Assembly: GCF_016785085.1 (NCBI RefSeq)
Contig: NZ_JAENHO010000001.1
Location: 186,001-250,000 of the forward strand
DNA from: Paractinoplanes lichenicola
GTDB lineage: Bacteria; Actinomycetota; Actinomycetes; Mycobacteriales; Micromonosporaceae
Reading direction: 5' to 3'
Length of the DNA: 64,000 nucleotides
Shown: positions 7,473 to 16,867 of the stretch, in pieces
Layout: the number at the start of each line of letters is the position of its first letter
Numbering within the stretch: the stretch's first letter is position 1
Program-made: the position numbers and the translations under genes
The notes under the pieces: generated by a model
Told to the model about the DNA's origin: nothing
Database searches by the model: none
Seen by the model: the letters and a program-made list of their open reading frames with translations, nothing else

Positions 7473-8680
7473 CGCTGGTCCTCCCGGCTGACGACGCCGC
7501 CCTTCATCACGAACCGCACGCCCCGGAAGGCCGAGGTGTCGTCGAGGGGGTCGGCGTCCATGGCGATCACATCTGCGTACTTGCCCTGCTCGATCGTGCC
7601 GAGGTCGTCCTCGAGACCCAGCCAGCGGATCGGCCCGCGGGTGCCGGCGTGCAGCGCCCGCTCCGGCCCGAGGTGCTCGGCCAGGTTCTCCAGCTCCCGT
7701 ACGGTGGCGTTGGTGCCCTCGAACGACCAGAACGGCGGCATGTCGCTGCCGAGCAGAATCTCCACCCCGGCGTTCAGGGCCATCTGGAAGCTCTCGATGT
7801 GCCGCGGGCCGGCGCCCAGCGAGCGGCACTGCATCCACTCCGGCACCCCGAGCTCGTCGAAGAACTCCTTGCACCGGGTGACCAGCAGCGTCGGCACCAG
7901 CGCGGTGCCCTTGGCCGCCATCAGCTCGGCCACCTGCGGGGTCAGCTGGTAGCCGTGCTCGACGCAGTCCAGGCCGAGCTCGACCGCGGCCCCGATCACC
8001 TCGGCCGGGCCCGCGTGCGCGGTGACCTTGCGGCCCCAGGCGTGCGCGGTCTCGATCACGGCGGCCATCTCGTCGGCGAACAGCTGCGGCGTCGAGATGG
8101 CCTCGTGCTCGCCGGCCAGCCCGCCCGAGATCATCACCTTGATCAGGTCGGCCCCGGCCTTGAGCTGGCTGCGCACCCCGTGCCGGAACCCGACCGGCCC
8201 GTCGCACTCCATGGTGTCGCCGCTCTCGTGCCCGTGCCCACCGGTGCAGACCAGCGCGCGCCCCGCCGTGTACATGCGCGGGCCTACCGCCCGGCCGGCG
8301 TTGATGGCCCGGCGCAGCGCGAAGTCGGCGTGGTCCTTCTCGGCCACGTTGCGCACGGTGGTGACGCCGCAGTCGAGCGTGCGCCGGGCGCCGTCGGCCA
8401 TGTAGAGGGCCAGGTCGTGCGGGCCCATGTCCTTGACGCTGTTGCCGCCCTGGCCGGGCAGCGACAGCGAGAAGTGAGTGTGCATGTTGGTCAGTCCGGG
8501 TGTCACGAACGCGCCGTCCATGTCCCGCTCGGCGACCGGTCCGGCCGCCCGGGCCTGAGCGGCGACTTCCCCGTACGGGCCCACGGCCGCGATCCGATCC
8601 CCGGTGACCCAGAGGCCGGCGTCCTTGATCGGTAGCGCCCGCGCGTCCACCACGGTGCAGTTGCCGAGAAGCTGATTCAC
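7469..8680 (-). CDS. Metal-dependent amidohydrolase (imidazolonepropionase-like)
   Basis: A 403-aa amidohydrolase-superfamily enzyme. The metal site is visible in order: HxH in NMHTHFSL, probable carboxylated Lys in ADLIKVMISGG, His in KVTAHAG, His in CVEHG and Asp in LLGSDMPPF. The branch includes prolidase-like Xaa-Pro and imidazolone hydrolases. GTG 8680 overlaps the upstream hydantoinase-B stop (GTGA). Lying next to hydantoinase-type genes, it may hydrolyse a cyclic amide or an N-acyl product. Confidence 0.88.
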   Translation of the reverse strand: MNQLLGNCTVVDARALPIKDAGLWVTGDRIAAVGPYGEVAAQARAAGPVAERDMDGAFVTPGLTNMHTHFSLSLPGQGGNSVKDMGPHDLALYMADGARRTLDCGVTTVRNVAEKDHADFALRRAINAGRAVGPRMYTAGRALVCTGGHGHESGDTMECDGPVGFRHGVRSQLKAGADLIKVMISGGLAGEHEAISTPQLFADEMAAVIETAHAWGRKVTAHAGPAEVIGAAVELGLDCVEHGYQLTPQVAELMAAKGTALVPTLLVTRCKEFFDELGVPEWMQCRSLGAGPRHIESFQMALNAGVEILLGSDMPPFWSFEGTNATVRELENLAEHLGPERALHAGTRGPIRWLGLEDDLGTIEQGKYADVIAMDADPLDDTSAFRGVRFVMKGGVVSREDQR

Positions 8681-10323
8681 GCGATCACCCCGTACACCTT
8701 CCGGGCCGCCTCGTCCGAGACGTACCCCTCCTGAACGTCCTGCCGCACCGCCGCCGGGTCGCGCAGGCTCGGCTCGCCGTGCCCGCCGCCACCGGCAGTG
8801 AGCAACGTGATCCGGTCGCCGACCCGGACGGGGGTGCGTTTGGTGCTGACTCGCTTCTCGCGATCGGTTCCGGGGAAGACGACGACCTGGTTCGGCTCGG
8901 GTTGCCGGCCGCCGTCGAGCGCCCACGGCGCGCTCTTGGTCTTCTTGATGACCGACAGGAACTCGCCGTCGGTGACGAACTTGATGTCGCGGCGCAGCCC
9001 GCAGCCCCCGCGGAACTTGCCGGCCCCGCCCGAGTCCGTACGGATCTCGACGCGCTCGAAGAACATGCCGGTCTTGGCCTCGAGCACCTCGACCGGGGTG
9101 TTGCGGGCCTGGGTCTGGCACAGGTGGTTGGCCGGGCCGATGCCGTCGTGGTCGGGTGCGCCGCCCCAGCCGACCGGGTCGTTGTTGCTGACCGCGAACA
9201 TCGAGCCGGTGTCGGGGTGGACGCCGACCATCATGAACCCGGGCACGTCGCCACCCGTGCTGGCCGGCAACCGGGAAGGCATCCCCTGGGCCAGCGCCTT
9301 GTAGATGAGCTCGAGCGCGACCGTGCCGGTCCACTGGGTGAACGTGGCAGCCGGGTAGACCGCGTGGAACAGCGTCCCCGGCTCAGCCGACACTCGCAGC
9401 GGGGCGAAGTGGCCGGCGTTGGTCTGCTCGTCGGGCGTGGTGATGGCCTTGAACGCGACCCGGCAGGTGGCGATGGTCGAGCCGATCGGCAGGTTGACCG
9501 GGCCGGGCACGGCCGCCGAGGAGCCCGCGAAGTCGACAGTGAACGTGCCGTCCTGGATGGTCACCGTGCAGCGCATGAGGATCGGGTCCTCGGTCACGCC
9601 GTCGTCGTCCAGCCAGTCCTCGGCCGTCCAGGTGCCCTGCGGCAGCCGGGCCACCGCCTCCTGGGCGCTTTCCTCAGCCGCGGCCACGAAACGGTCGACA
9701 ACTTCCGTGACCGTGTCAAAACCGTAGCGATCAAAGAGCTCGGCCACCCGCCGCTCCCCCGTACGCAAGGCCGCGATCTGGGCGTTGAAGTCACCCAGCA
9801 CCAGGTCGGGCATGCGGGAGTTGAAGCGGATCAGCTCGATGATGTCGTGCACCAGCGAACCGCCCGAATACACCTTGGTGCCCGGAAATATCAGGCCCTC
9901 CTGGTGCATGTCCGTGGAGTCGAGCACGTACCCGGGGTCCTTGGCCCCCAGGTCCATCCAGTGGGCCCGGATGCACAGGTACGCCACCAGCTCGCCCTGC
10001 GAGAACACGGGCGCGAACATCGTCGCGTCGTACGAATGGGCCGCGTTCCAGTAGGGATAGTTGAGCAGCACGACGTCGCCCTCGGCGAGATCGCCCACGT
10101 ATTCGACCCCCTTGCGGATCGAATAGTCGTTGGCCCCGAGGAACCGCGACAACCCCGTCGACTCGGCGACCAGCCGCAGCGACCGGTCGTAGATCGAGAT
10201 CCCGAAGTCGTGCACCTCGTAGATGACCGGGTTGAACGCCGTACGCACCAGCGCCGCCCGCATCTCCTCGGCCGCCGACACGAGGTGGTTGCGGATGACC
10301 TCGACAGTGGCCCCGTCAGTCAT
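8677..10323 (-). CDS. hyuB: Hydantoinase/oxoprolinase B subunit (second copy)
   Basis: A 548-aa HyuB-family protein with the conserved blocks EVHDFGISIYD, HSYDATMFAPVF, RAHWMDLGAKDPGY, VDFAGSSAAVPGPVNLP and DSGGAGKFRGGCGLRRDI. B subunits pair with the ATP-dependent HyuA/OplA-type subunit to open cyclic amides such as N-methylhydantoin or 5-oxoproline. It is clearly similar along its length to the preceding gene and overlaps it by 8 nt (ATGACTGA), so the pair is a tandem duplication. Both copies keep the conserved blocks, so both may be active, perhaps as a heteromer. Confidence 0.92.
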   Translation of the reverse strand: MTDGATVEVIRNHLVSAAEEMRAALVRTAFNPVIYEVHDFGISIYDRSLRLVAESTGLSRFLGANDYSIRKGVEYVGDLAEGDVVLLNYPYWNAAHSYDATMFAPVFSQGELVAYLCIRAHWMDLGAKDPGYVLDSTDMHQEGLIFPGTKVYSGGSLVHDIIELIRFNSRMPDLVLGDFNAQIAALRTGERRVAELFDRYGFDTVTEVVDRFVAAAEESAQEAVARLPQGTWTAEDWLDDDGVTEDPILMRCTVTIQDGTFTVDFAGSSAAVPGPVNLPIGSTIATCRVAFKAITTPDEQTNAGHFAPLRVSAEPGTLFHAVYPAATFTQWTGTVALELIYKALAQGMPSRLPASTGGDVPGFMMVGVHPDTGSMFAVSNNDPVGWGGAPDHDGIGPANHLCQTQARNTPVEVLEAKTGMFFERVEIRTDSGGAGKFRGGCGLRRDIKFVTDGEFLSVIKKTKSAPWALDGGRQPEPNQVVVFPGTDREKRVSTKRTPVRVGDRITLLTAGGGGHGEPSLRDPAAVRQDVQEGYVSDEAARKVYGVIA

Positions 10324-11980
10324 CGAGCCCCACCCCGTAGATCTCCCGGGCGGCGGCCGCCGACACGTACCCCTCGGCCACGTCCCGGCGTACGGAATCA
10401 GGGTCTCGATCGGCCGGCCGCCCGTGACCGCCGCCGCCCGCGGTGAGCAGCGTGACCCGGTCGCCCGGGGCCACGGTCAGGCGTTTGGTGCTGATCCGTT
10501 CCTCGCGGTCGGTGCCGGGGAACGCGACGATCTGGTTGGGGTCGGGTCGCTGCCCGCCGGCGAGCGCCCACGGCTGGGTCTTGGTCTTCTTGATGACCAT
10601 GAGGAACTCGCCCGGCGTGACGAACTTGATGTCCCGCCGCAGGCCGCTGCCCCCACGGAACTTGCCGGCCCCGCCCGAGTCCGTACGGATCTCGACCCGC
10701 TCCATGAACATGCCGGTGCGGGCCTCCATGACCTCGATCGGCGTGCCGCGGCCGGTGCTGCCGGAGACGTGGGTGGCCGCGTCGGTGCCGTCGTGCTCGG
10801 CCGTGCCGCCCCAGCCGACCAGGTCGTTGTTGCTGACCGCGAACATGGCCCCGGTGTCGGGGTGCACGCCGACCATCATGAAGCCGGGCACGTCGCCGCC
10901 GCTGCTGGCCGGCAACAGCTCGGGCATGCCCTGGGCCAGGGCCTTGAGGATCAGCTCGAACGCCACGATGCCGGTCCACAGCGTGAACGTGGGCTGCGGA
11001 TAGACGGCGTGGAACAGCGTGCCCGGCTCGGCCCGCACCTCCAGCGGCGCCACCGTGCCCGCGTTGGAGGGCTCGTGGGGCGAGGTCAGCGACTTGAGGA
11101 TCACCTTGCAGATGGCCTCGGTGGCCCCGAACGGCATGTTGATCGGACCCCGTACGGCCGGGGATGAGCCCGCGAAGTCGACGAGGAACGTGCCGTCGGC
11201 GATCGTGACGGTGACCCGCATCTTGACCAGCTCGTCGCTGATGCCGTCGTCGTCGAGGTAGTCCTCGGCGCTCCACGTGCCCTGCGGCAGGGCGGCCAGA
11301 GCGGCCCTCGTACGGGCTTCACCGTCGGCGATGATCTGGTCGATCGCGGCCGCCACGGTCTCGTGGCCGAACTTGGCGTAGATCTCCAGCAGCCGGCGCT
11401 CGCCCGTACGGATGGCCGAGATCTGCGCGTGCAGGTCGCCCAGGATCGCGTCGGGCATGCGGGAGTTGAATCGCAGCAGCTCGTGGATGTCGTGCACCGG
11501 CTCGCCGCGGGAGACGACCTTCGTACCCGGGAAAATGAGGCCCTCTTGGTGCATGTCGGTGGAGTCGAGCACGTAGCCCGGATCCTTGGCCCCGAGGTCC
11601 ATCCAGTGCGCCCGGATGCACAGGTAGCCGATCAGCGTCTCGCCGTCGAACACCGGCGCGAAGAGGGTGGCGTCCGAGGCATGCGCGGCGTTCCAGTACG
11701 GGTAGTTAAGCAGCACGACGTCGCCCGGGTGCAGGTTCTCGACCCCGACGTATTCGACGCCCTTGCGCAGCGAGTAGTCGTTGGCCCCGAGGAACGCGGT
11801 GAGCCCGGTGGCCTCGGCGACCGGCCGCAGCTGCGCGTCGTACAGGGAGAGACCGAAGTCGTGCACCTCGTAGATGACCGGGTTGAACGACGTACGGATC
11901 AGGGTGGCCCGCATCTCCTCGGCCGCCGACAGCAGATAGCTGCGCACGACCTCGACGCGAGCACCGTCCAGTGTGGTCAC
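10316..11980 (-). CDS. hyuB: Hydantoinase/oxoprolinase B subunit (first copy)
   Basis: A 554-aa HyuB-family protein with the same blocks as its neighbour (RAHWMDLGAKDPGYVLD, DSTDMHQEGLIFPG, DSGGAGKFRGGSGLRRDI). It starts at GTG 11980, overlapping the HyuA stop as GTGA. HyuA plus HyuB is the minimal ATP-dependent hydantoinase. Two B genes behind one A gene is unusual and points to subunit specialisation after duplication. Confidence 0.92.
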   Translation of the reverse strand: MTTLDGARVEVVRSYLLSAAEEMRATLIRTSFNPVIYEVHDFGLSLYDAQLRPVAEATGLTAFLGANDYSLRKGVEYVGVENLHPGDVVLLNYPYWNAAHASDATLFAPVFDGETLIGYLCIRAHWMDLGAKDPGYVLDSTDMHQEGLIFPGTKVVSRGEPVHDIHELLRFNSRMPDAILGDLHAQISAIRTGERRLLEIYAKFGHETVAAAIDQIIADGEARTRAALAALPQGTWSAEDYLDDDGISDELVKMRVTVTIADGTFLVDFAGSSPAVRGPINMPFGATEAICKVILKSLTSPHEPSNAGTVAPLEVRAEPGTLFHAVYPQPTFTLWTGIVAFELILKALAQGMPELLPASSGGDVPGFMMVGVHPDTGAMFAVSNNDLVGWGGTAEHDGTDAATHVSGSTGRGTPIEVMEARTGMFMERVEIRTDSGGAGKFRGGSGLRRDIKFVTPGEFLMVIKKTKTQPWALAGGQRPDPNQIVAFPGTDREERISTKRLTVAPGDRVTLLTAGGGGHGRPADRDPDSVRRDVAEGYVSAAAAREIYGVGLDD

Positions 11981-14013
11981 TTCGCAACCTCCGCCAGGGT
12001 GACGTGCAGGTAGCCGTGCTCGTCCACGGTCACGTGCTGACCGCTCGGCACGACCGTCGTGGACGTGCCCTCGTCGACCAGCGCCGGGCCGGCGAACGTG
12101 TTGCCCGCCTTGAGCTCCGCGCGGTCATAGACGGCGAACGGCACGATCTTCCGGGTGCCGAAGTCAAAGGCTTCCCGATGCGTACGGGGTGTGGCCTCGC
12201 CGCCGGCCTCGATCGTGGGCAACTCGGGGCGTGAGGTGCGGCCGATCCCGCGTACGCGCAAATTGAGGATCTGCAGCGGGTTGGTCATCGTGTGCCCGTA
12301 ACGGGCGTGGTGCACCTCGTCGAACGCCGTGCGGACCGCCTCGGCGTCCAGCGTGGAGCCGACAGTCACCATCAGGCTGTGCTCCTGACCCAGATAGCGC
12401 AGCTCGAACTGGCGCTCGAGCACGCCCTCGCCGGCCGGAACCCCCTGCGCGTTCAGTGAGGCGATGGCCTCGGCCTCGGTCTCCTTGAACAGCGGCTCGA
12501 GCTCGGCCAGGTCGGCGCCGTCGAGCGTCGTCATGACCGTACGGGAGAAGTCGTTGACGATGTCGGCGCTCAGCATGCCCCAGGCCGAGAAGCCGGACGG
12601 CGCGAAGGGCACGAGGACCTCGCCGATGCCCATCTCGCGGGCCAGCAGCGGGGCCAGCAACGGACCGGCGCCACCAAAGGCCAGCAGCGAGAACACCCGC
12701 GGGTCGTGGCCGCGCTCGACGGTGATCTGGCGGACCGCGCCGACCGTCTTGGCCAGCAGCACGTCGAAGATGCCGGCCGCGGCGTCGGGCACGGACAGGC
12801 CCAGCGGCTCGGCCAGCTGCTCGCAGATGGCGTCGCGAGCGGCCTCGTCGGCCAGGCCCATCGTGCCGGCCAGGAACCGCTCCGGGTCCATGAAACCGAG
12901 CACCACGGCGGCGTCGGTGACCGTCGGCTGGGTGCCGCCACGGCCGTAGCAGACCGGGCCGGGCGCGGCGCCGGCGCTCTGCGGGCCCACCTTGAGCAGG
13001 CCGCGATCGAGCCAGGCGATCGAGCCGCCGCCCGCGCCGATCGTCCGGATGTCGTACGTGGGAATCAACAGCGGGAAGTGCTCGAGCTGGGCCTCGTAGG
13101 CAGCGACGGCGCTGCCCTTCTCGATCACGCAGGCGTCGAGCGAGGTGCCGCCGATGTCGAACGTCAGCAGGTTGTCGCGGCCCAGCTCGTTCGCCAGGTA
13201 GGCCGCGCCCACGATGCCGCCGGCCGGGCCGCTGAGCACGGTGTGCGTGGGCGACGTCTTGGCCACCGCGCCGGTCATCGAGCCGCCGCCCGACCGCATG
13301 ATCAGGAACCGCCCCGCGAAGCCCTGGTCGGCCAGGCCCTTCTCCAGCTCGTCGACATAGCGCTCGAAGATCGGCCGGATGTACGCCTCGAGCACGGTGG
13401 TGCTGGTCCGCTCGTACTCGCGGTACTCGCGCACGATGTCGGTCGACAGCGACAGGCTCACATCGGGGTGGGCCTCGCGGATGATCCGGGCCGCCTCCCG
13501 CTCGTGCGCCGGGTCGAGGAACGAGTGCAGGAACGTGATCGCGATCGACGTGACGCCCTGGTTCTCGATCAGCTCGCGGGCCGCGGCCCGGACGGACTCG
13601 GGGTCGAGCTCGTCGACGACGTTACCCTTGTAGTCGAGCCGGCCCTTCACGCCCGCGGTGAACCGGCGCTGCACCAGGCTCTCCGGGCGCTGGTAGCGGA
13701 AGTCGTACATGTGCTCGGCCGGCACGTTGCCCCGGCCGATCAGGAAGATGTCACGGAAGCCCTCGTTGGTGATGATGCCGGTGTTGCCGCCGCGCCGCTC
13801 CAGCACGGCGTTGAGGCCGAGCGTGGTGCCGTGGATGAACAGCTCCACCTGGCTCAGGTCGGTGCCGAGCGCGGCGATCGCGTTGAGCACACCCTCGGCC
13901 GGGTGGGCGGGCGTGGTCGAGGCCTTGCGGAAGCGGACCTTGCCCGTACGGGTGTCGAGCTCCATCGCGTCGACGAAGGTGCCGCCGATGTCGACGGCCA
14001 GCCGGATGCTCAT
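11977..14013 (-). CDS. hyuA: Hydantoinase/oxoprolinase A subunit
   Basis: A 678-aa HyuA-family protein with the actin-like ATPase fold. Phosphate motif 1 is VDIGGTFVDA at residues 7-16 and a second is FDIGGTSLDA near residue 280, with LAFGGAGPLLA further on. It phosphorylates the substrate carbonyl to drive ring opening with the B subunit. The ATG follows the ABC-ATPase stop by 2 nt. The substrate could be a hydantoin, 5-oxoproline or another lactam; the family alone does not decide. Confidence 0.93.
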   Translation of the reverse strand: MSIRLAVDIGGTFVDAMELDTRTGKVRFRKASTTPAHPAEGVLNAIAALGTDLSQVELFIHGTTLGLNAVLERRGGNTGIITNEGFRDIFLIGRGNVPAEHMYDFRYQRPESLVQRRFTAGVKGRLDYKGNVVDELDPESVRAAARELIENQGVTSIAITFLHSFLDPAHEREAARIIREAHPDVSLSLSTDIVREYREYERTSTTVLEAYIRPIFERYVDELEKGLADQGFAGRFLIMRSGGGSMTGAVAKTSPTHTVLSGPAGGIVGAAYLANELGRDNLLTFDIGGTSLDACVIEKGSAVAAYEAQLEHFPLLIPTYDIRTIGAGGGSIAWLDRGLLKVGPQSAGAAPGPVCYGRGGTQPTVTDAAVVLGFMDPERFLAGTMGLADEAARDAICEQLAEPLGLSVPDAAAGIFDVLLAKTVGAVRQITVERGHDPRVFSLLAFGGAGPLLAPLLAREMGIGEVLVPFAPSGFSAWGMLSADIVNDFSRTVMTTLDGADLAELEPLFKETEAEAIASLNAQGVPAGEGVLERQFELRYLGQEHSLMVTVGSTLDAEAVRTAFDEVHHARYGHTMTNPLQILNLRVRGIGRTSRPELPTIEAGGEATPRTHREAFDFGTRKIVPFAVYDRAELKAGNTFAGPALVDEGTSTTVVPSGQHVTVDEHGYLHVTLAEVAK

Positions 14014-14015
14014 GC

Positions 14016-16013
14016 TCAGCTCTTTTCGATCAGGGCGGGCAGCTCGGGCACGCGCCAGCAGGCGGCCCGGCTTTCGCCGTACGACTGGAGGGTCTGCTCC
14101 TGCGACCGGCAGGTGTCGGTCACGAAGGGGCAGCGGGCGGCGAGGGCACAGCCGGTGGCGGCGTCGGCCTCGTCCAGGTCCTTGACGAGCTGGACGGCCG
14201 CGGTGCGAGTCTCGCCGAGGCGAGGCGCACTGCCGAGCAGGGCTCGGGTGTAGGGATGCTTGGGGCGGTCGAAGACCTCGTCGACCGGGCCCTCCTCGAC
14301 GACCCGGCCGAGGTAGAGCACGACGACCCGGTCGGCGAAGCCGCGCACGGTGGCCAGGTCGTGCGAGATGAACACGGACCCGTGCCCGGCATCCGCGGCG
14401 ACGTCGGCGATGACGTCGAGGATCTGCGCCTGCACGGTGACGTCGAGGGCGCTGGTCGGCTCGTCGAACACGATCAGATCGGGCTGCCCGACAAGCGCCC
14501 GCGCGATCCCGATCCGCTGCGCCTGCCCGCCCGACAACTCGTGCGGCAGCCGGGTCAGGATCGAGCCGTCAAGCTCCATCCGCGCGAGTGCGGCTTCGGT
14601 CTTCTTGGCCCGCTCGGCCGTGGACACCTTGGCCGCCCGCAACGGCTCCGCGATGGAGTCCCCCACGGTCCGCCGCGGGCTCAAGCTCCCGATCGGATCC
14701 TGGAACACCATCTGCGCCCGGGTCCGCTCGGCCCGGCTCTGCTTCTTGACGCTCTTGCCGGCCACCTCGACACTGCCCTCGGACGGCTCGACAAGCCCCA
14801 TGATCAGCTTGGCCAGGGTGCTTTTGCCGCAGCCACTCTCCCCCACGACCCCGAGCGTCTCCCCGGTCTTGAGCTCGAGACTCACCCCACGCAGGGCGTG
14901 ATGCCCGCCCGACCCGAACCGGCTGCGATAGACGACGTGCGCGTCCTCGATCTTCAGCACGACGTCGCCGATCCGCGTGTCGGCCTTCGTCGGCTCGCCG
15001 CTCGTGGCCTCGGCCAGCGGCGCCTGCTGCGGGTGGAAGCACGCCAGCGACCAGCCCGGCTCCAGCGCCGTCGTCTCCGGCCGCGTCGAACGGCAGTCGT
15101 CGCCCGCGTGGGCACAGCGCGGGGCGAACGGGCAGTCGTGCGGGGCCGCGGTCATCAGCGGCATGCCGCCGGCCGTGGCGACCACGCGGCCGCCGCCGAC
15201 ATCCGGGACCGAGCGCAGCAGGGCCCGCGTGTAGGGGTGCGCGGGCTCGCGCAGCACCTTGGCCGCCGGGCCCGTCTCCACGACCGTGCCGGCGTAGAGA
15301 ACCACGACGCGGTCGCAGACCTCGGCGATCGAGGCCAGGTCGTGCGAGATCAGCAGGACGCCGCGGCCGTCGGTGTCGGCGGCGTGGCGGAACTGGCGGA
15401 GGATCTCGCGGGTCAGGGTGACGTCGAGGCCGGTGGTGGGCTCGTCGGCGATCAGCAGGCCGGGGGCGCAACCCGTGGCGAGCGAGATCATCACGCGTTG
15501 GGCCATGCCGCCCGAGAGCTCGTGCGGGTAGGCCTCCAGCCGCCGCGCGGGGTTGCGGATGCCGACCGACTCGAACAGTTCCTTGGCGGTCTCCCGGGCG
15601 CGCTCCCCGGTCATCTCCTGGTGCGTCACCAGCCGGTCGATCAGCTGCCGGCCCACCGTACGGGTGGGGCTGAGCGCTCCTCGGGGGTTCTGGAAGCAGA
15701 TGGCGGCTCCGCGTCCCCGGTGCGCGGCCAGGTCGGCCGCGTCCATGCGGAGCACGTCGGCGCCGTCGAAGCCGACCCGGCCGGTGGCGTGCGAGCCCGA
15801 CGGCAGCATGCCGACGATTGCCCGCGCGACCATGCTCTTGCCGCCGCCGCTCTCCCCCACCAGCCCGACGACCTCGCCGGGAGCGACCGAGAAGCTGACG
15901 TTGCTGAGCGCCGCGACCTGCCGCCCGGGCCGGTGGATCACGACCGAGAGGTCCTGGATGTCGAGCATGGTCACCGCCTGTTCGCGAGTGCTCGTTTCGG
16001 AGGGCACGGTCAC
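14016..16013 (-). CDS. Peptide/nickel-type ABC transporter, fused double ATPase (DppD-DppF)
   Basis: A 665-aa protein with two complete ABC domains. Domain 1 has Walker A GESGGGKSMV, signature LSGGMAQR and Walker B LLIADEP. Domain 2 has GESGCGKSTL, LSGGQAQR and LIVFDEP. Each is followed by the oligopeptide-type tail with a cysteine cluster (CPFAPRCAHAGDDC; CALAARCPFVTDTC) that can bind an Fe-S cluster in DppD-like ATPases. GTG 16013 overlaps the permease stop as GTGA, which decides the start over ATG 15968. One polypeptide serves as both ATPases of the importer. Confidence 0.92.
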   Translation of the reverse strand: MTVPSETSTREQAVTMLDIQDLSVVIHRPGRQVAALSNVSFSVAPGEVVGLVGESGGGKSMVARAIVGMLPSGSHATGRVGFDGADVLRMDAADLAAHRGRGAAICFQNPRGALSPTRTVGRQLIDRLVTHQEMTGERARETAKELFESVGIRNPARRLEAYPHELSGGMAQRVMISLATGCAPGLLIADEPTTGLDVTLTREILRQFRHAADTDGRGVLLISHDLASIAEVCDRVVVLYAGTVVETGPAAKVLREPAHPYTRALLRSVPDVGGGRVVATAGGMPLMTAAPHDCPFAPRCAHAGDDCRSTRPETTALEPGWSLACFHPQQAPLAEATSGEPTKADTRIGDVVLKIEDAHVVYRSRFGSGGHHALRGVSLELKTGETLGVVGESGCGKSTLAKLIMGLVEPSEGSVEVAGKSVKKQSRAERTRAQMVFQDPIGSLSPRRTVGDSIAEPLRAAKVSTAERAKKTEAALARMELDGSILTRLPHELSGGQAQRIGIARALVGQPDLIVFDEPTSALDVTVQAQILDVIADVAADAGHGSVFISHDLATVRGFADRVVVLYLGRVVEEGPVDEVFDRPKHPYTRALLGSAPRLGETRTAAVQLVKDLDEADAATGCALAARCPFVTDTCRSQEQTLQSYGESRAACWRVPELPALIEKS

Positions 16014-16867
16014 CGCCTCCTCGCGTCCGCGCGTTCCTGCAGGCCCTCGCCCAGCAGGCTGAAGCCGAGGACGCAGACGAGCAGGGCCAGGCCGGGCGGC
16101 ACCGAGGTCCACCAGCGGCCGGCCACGACGTCCGACGTGCCGAGGCTGATCATCGAGCCCCACTCGGCGGTGGGCACCGTGACGCCCAGGCCGAGGAAGG
16201 ACAGGCCGGCCAGCGTGAGCATGGCCCAGCCGCAGTTGAGGGGCGCGATCACCCGTACGGGCGTGAGGCTGTTGGGCAGCAGGTGCCGCCACATGATCCC
16301 GATCGTGGACGCCCCCGAGGTCTTGGCCGCGTCGATGTATTGCATCTCGCGCAGCGTGCGCACCTCGGCCCGCACCAGCCGGGCGTACGCGGGTGCGTTG
16401 ACCGCGGCGATCGTGATGACGAGGTTGACGAAGCCGCCGCCGAGCAGCGCGCTGACCGCCAGGGCCAGGATGAACGTGGGGAACGCCTGGAAGATGTCGA
16501 CGATCCGCATCAGCACGTCGTCGACCCAGCCGCCCAGATAGCCGGCGAGCAGGCCGAGGATCGTGCCGACGACCACGGCCAGGGCCACCGCGAGCACGGC
16601 GATGCCGAGGTCGAGGCGGGCCGCGTGCAGCACCCGGCTCCACACGTCCATGCCGTTGCCGTCGGTGCCGAGCAGGTGCTCGCCGCCCGGCGCGGCCAGG
16701 GTGCCGGACGGGTCGATCTCGGTCGGGCCCCACTTCGTCAGGAGCGGCGCCAGCAGGGCGGCCAGCGCGGCCACCACCAGGATGCCGCCGCCGATGTAGA
16801 TGAGGGCCTTGGCGAAGCGGCCGTCGCGGTTGACGGAGACCACGGGGGTCATCTCGATCGCGGCCAT
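16010..16867 (-). CDS. Peptide/nickel-type ABC permease (DppC-like)
   Basis: A 285-aa membrane protein with a long first membrane segment (IYIGGGILVVAALAALLAPLL) and about five more. The periplasmic LLGTDGNGMDVWSRVLHAARL block and the cytoplasmic EAA-type loop around MQYIDAAKTSGASTIGIMWRHLLPN are typical of DppC. ATG overlaps the upstream permease stop (ATGA). It forms the transmembrane channel with the DppB-like gene. Confidence 0.92.
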   Translation of the reverse strand: MAAIEMTPVVSVNRDGRFAKALIYIGGGILVVAALAALLAPLLTKWGPTEIDPSGTLAAPGGEHLLGTDGNGMDVWSRVLHAARLDLGIAVLAVALAVVVGTILGLLAGYLGGWVDDVLMRIVDIFQAFPTFILALAVSALLGGGFVNLVITIAAVNAPAYARLVRAEVRTLREMQYIDAAKTSGASTIGIMWRHLLPNSLTPVRVIAPLNCGWAMLTLAGLSFLGLGVTVPTAEWGSMISLGTSDVVAGRWWTSVPPGLALLVCVLGFSLLGEGLQERADARRR

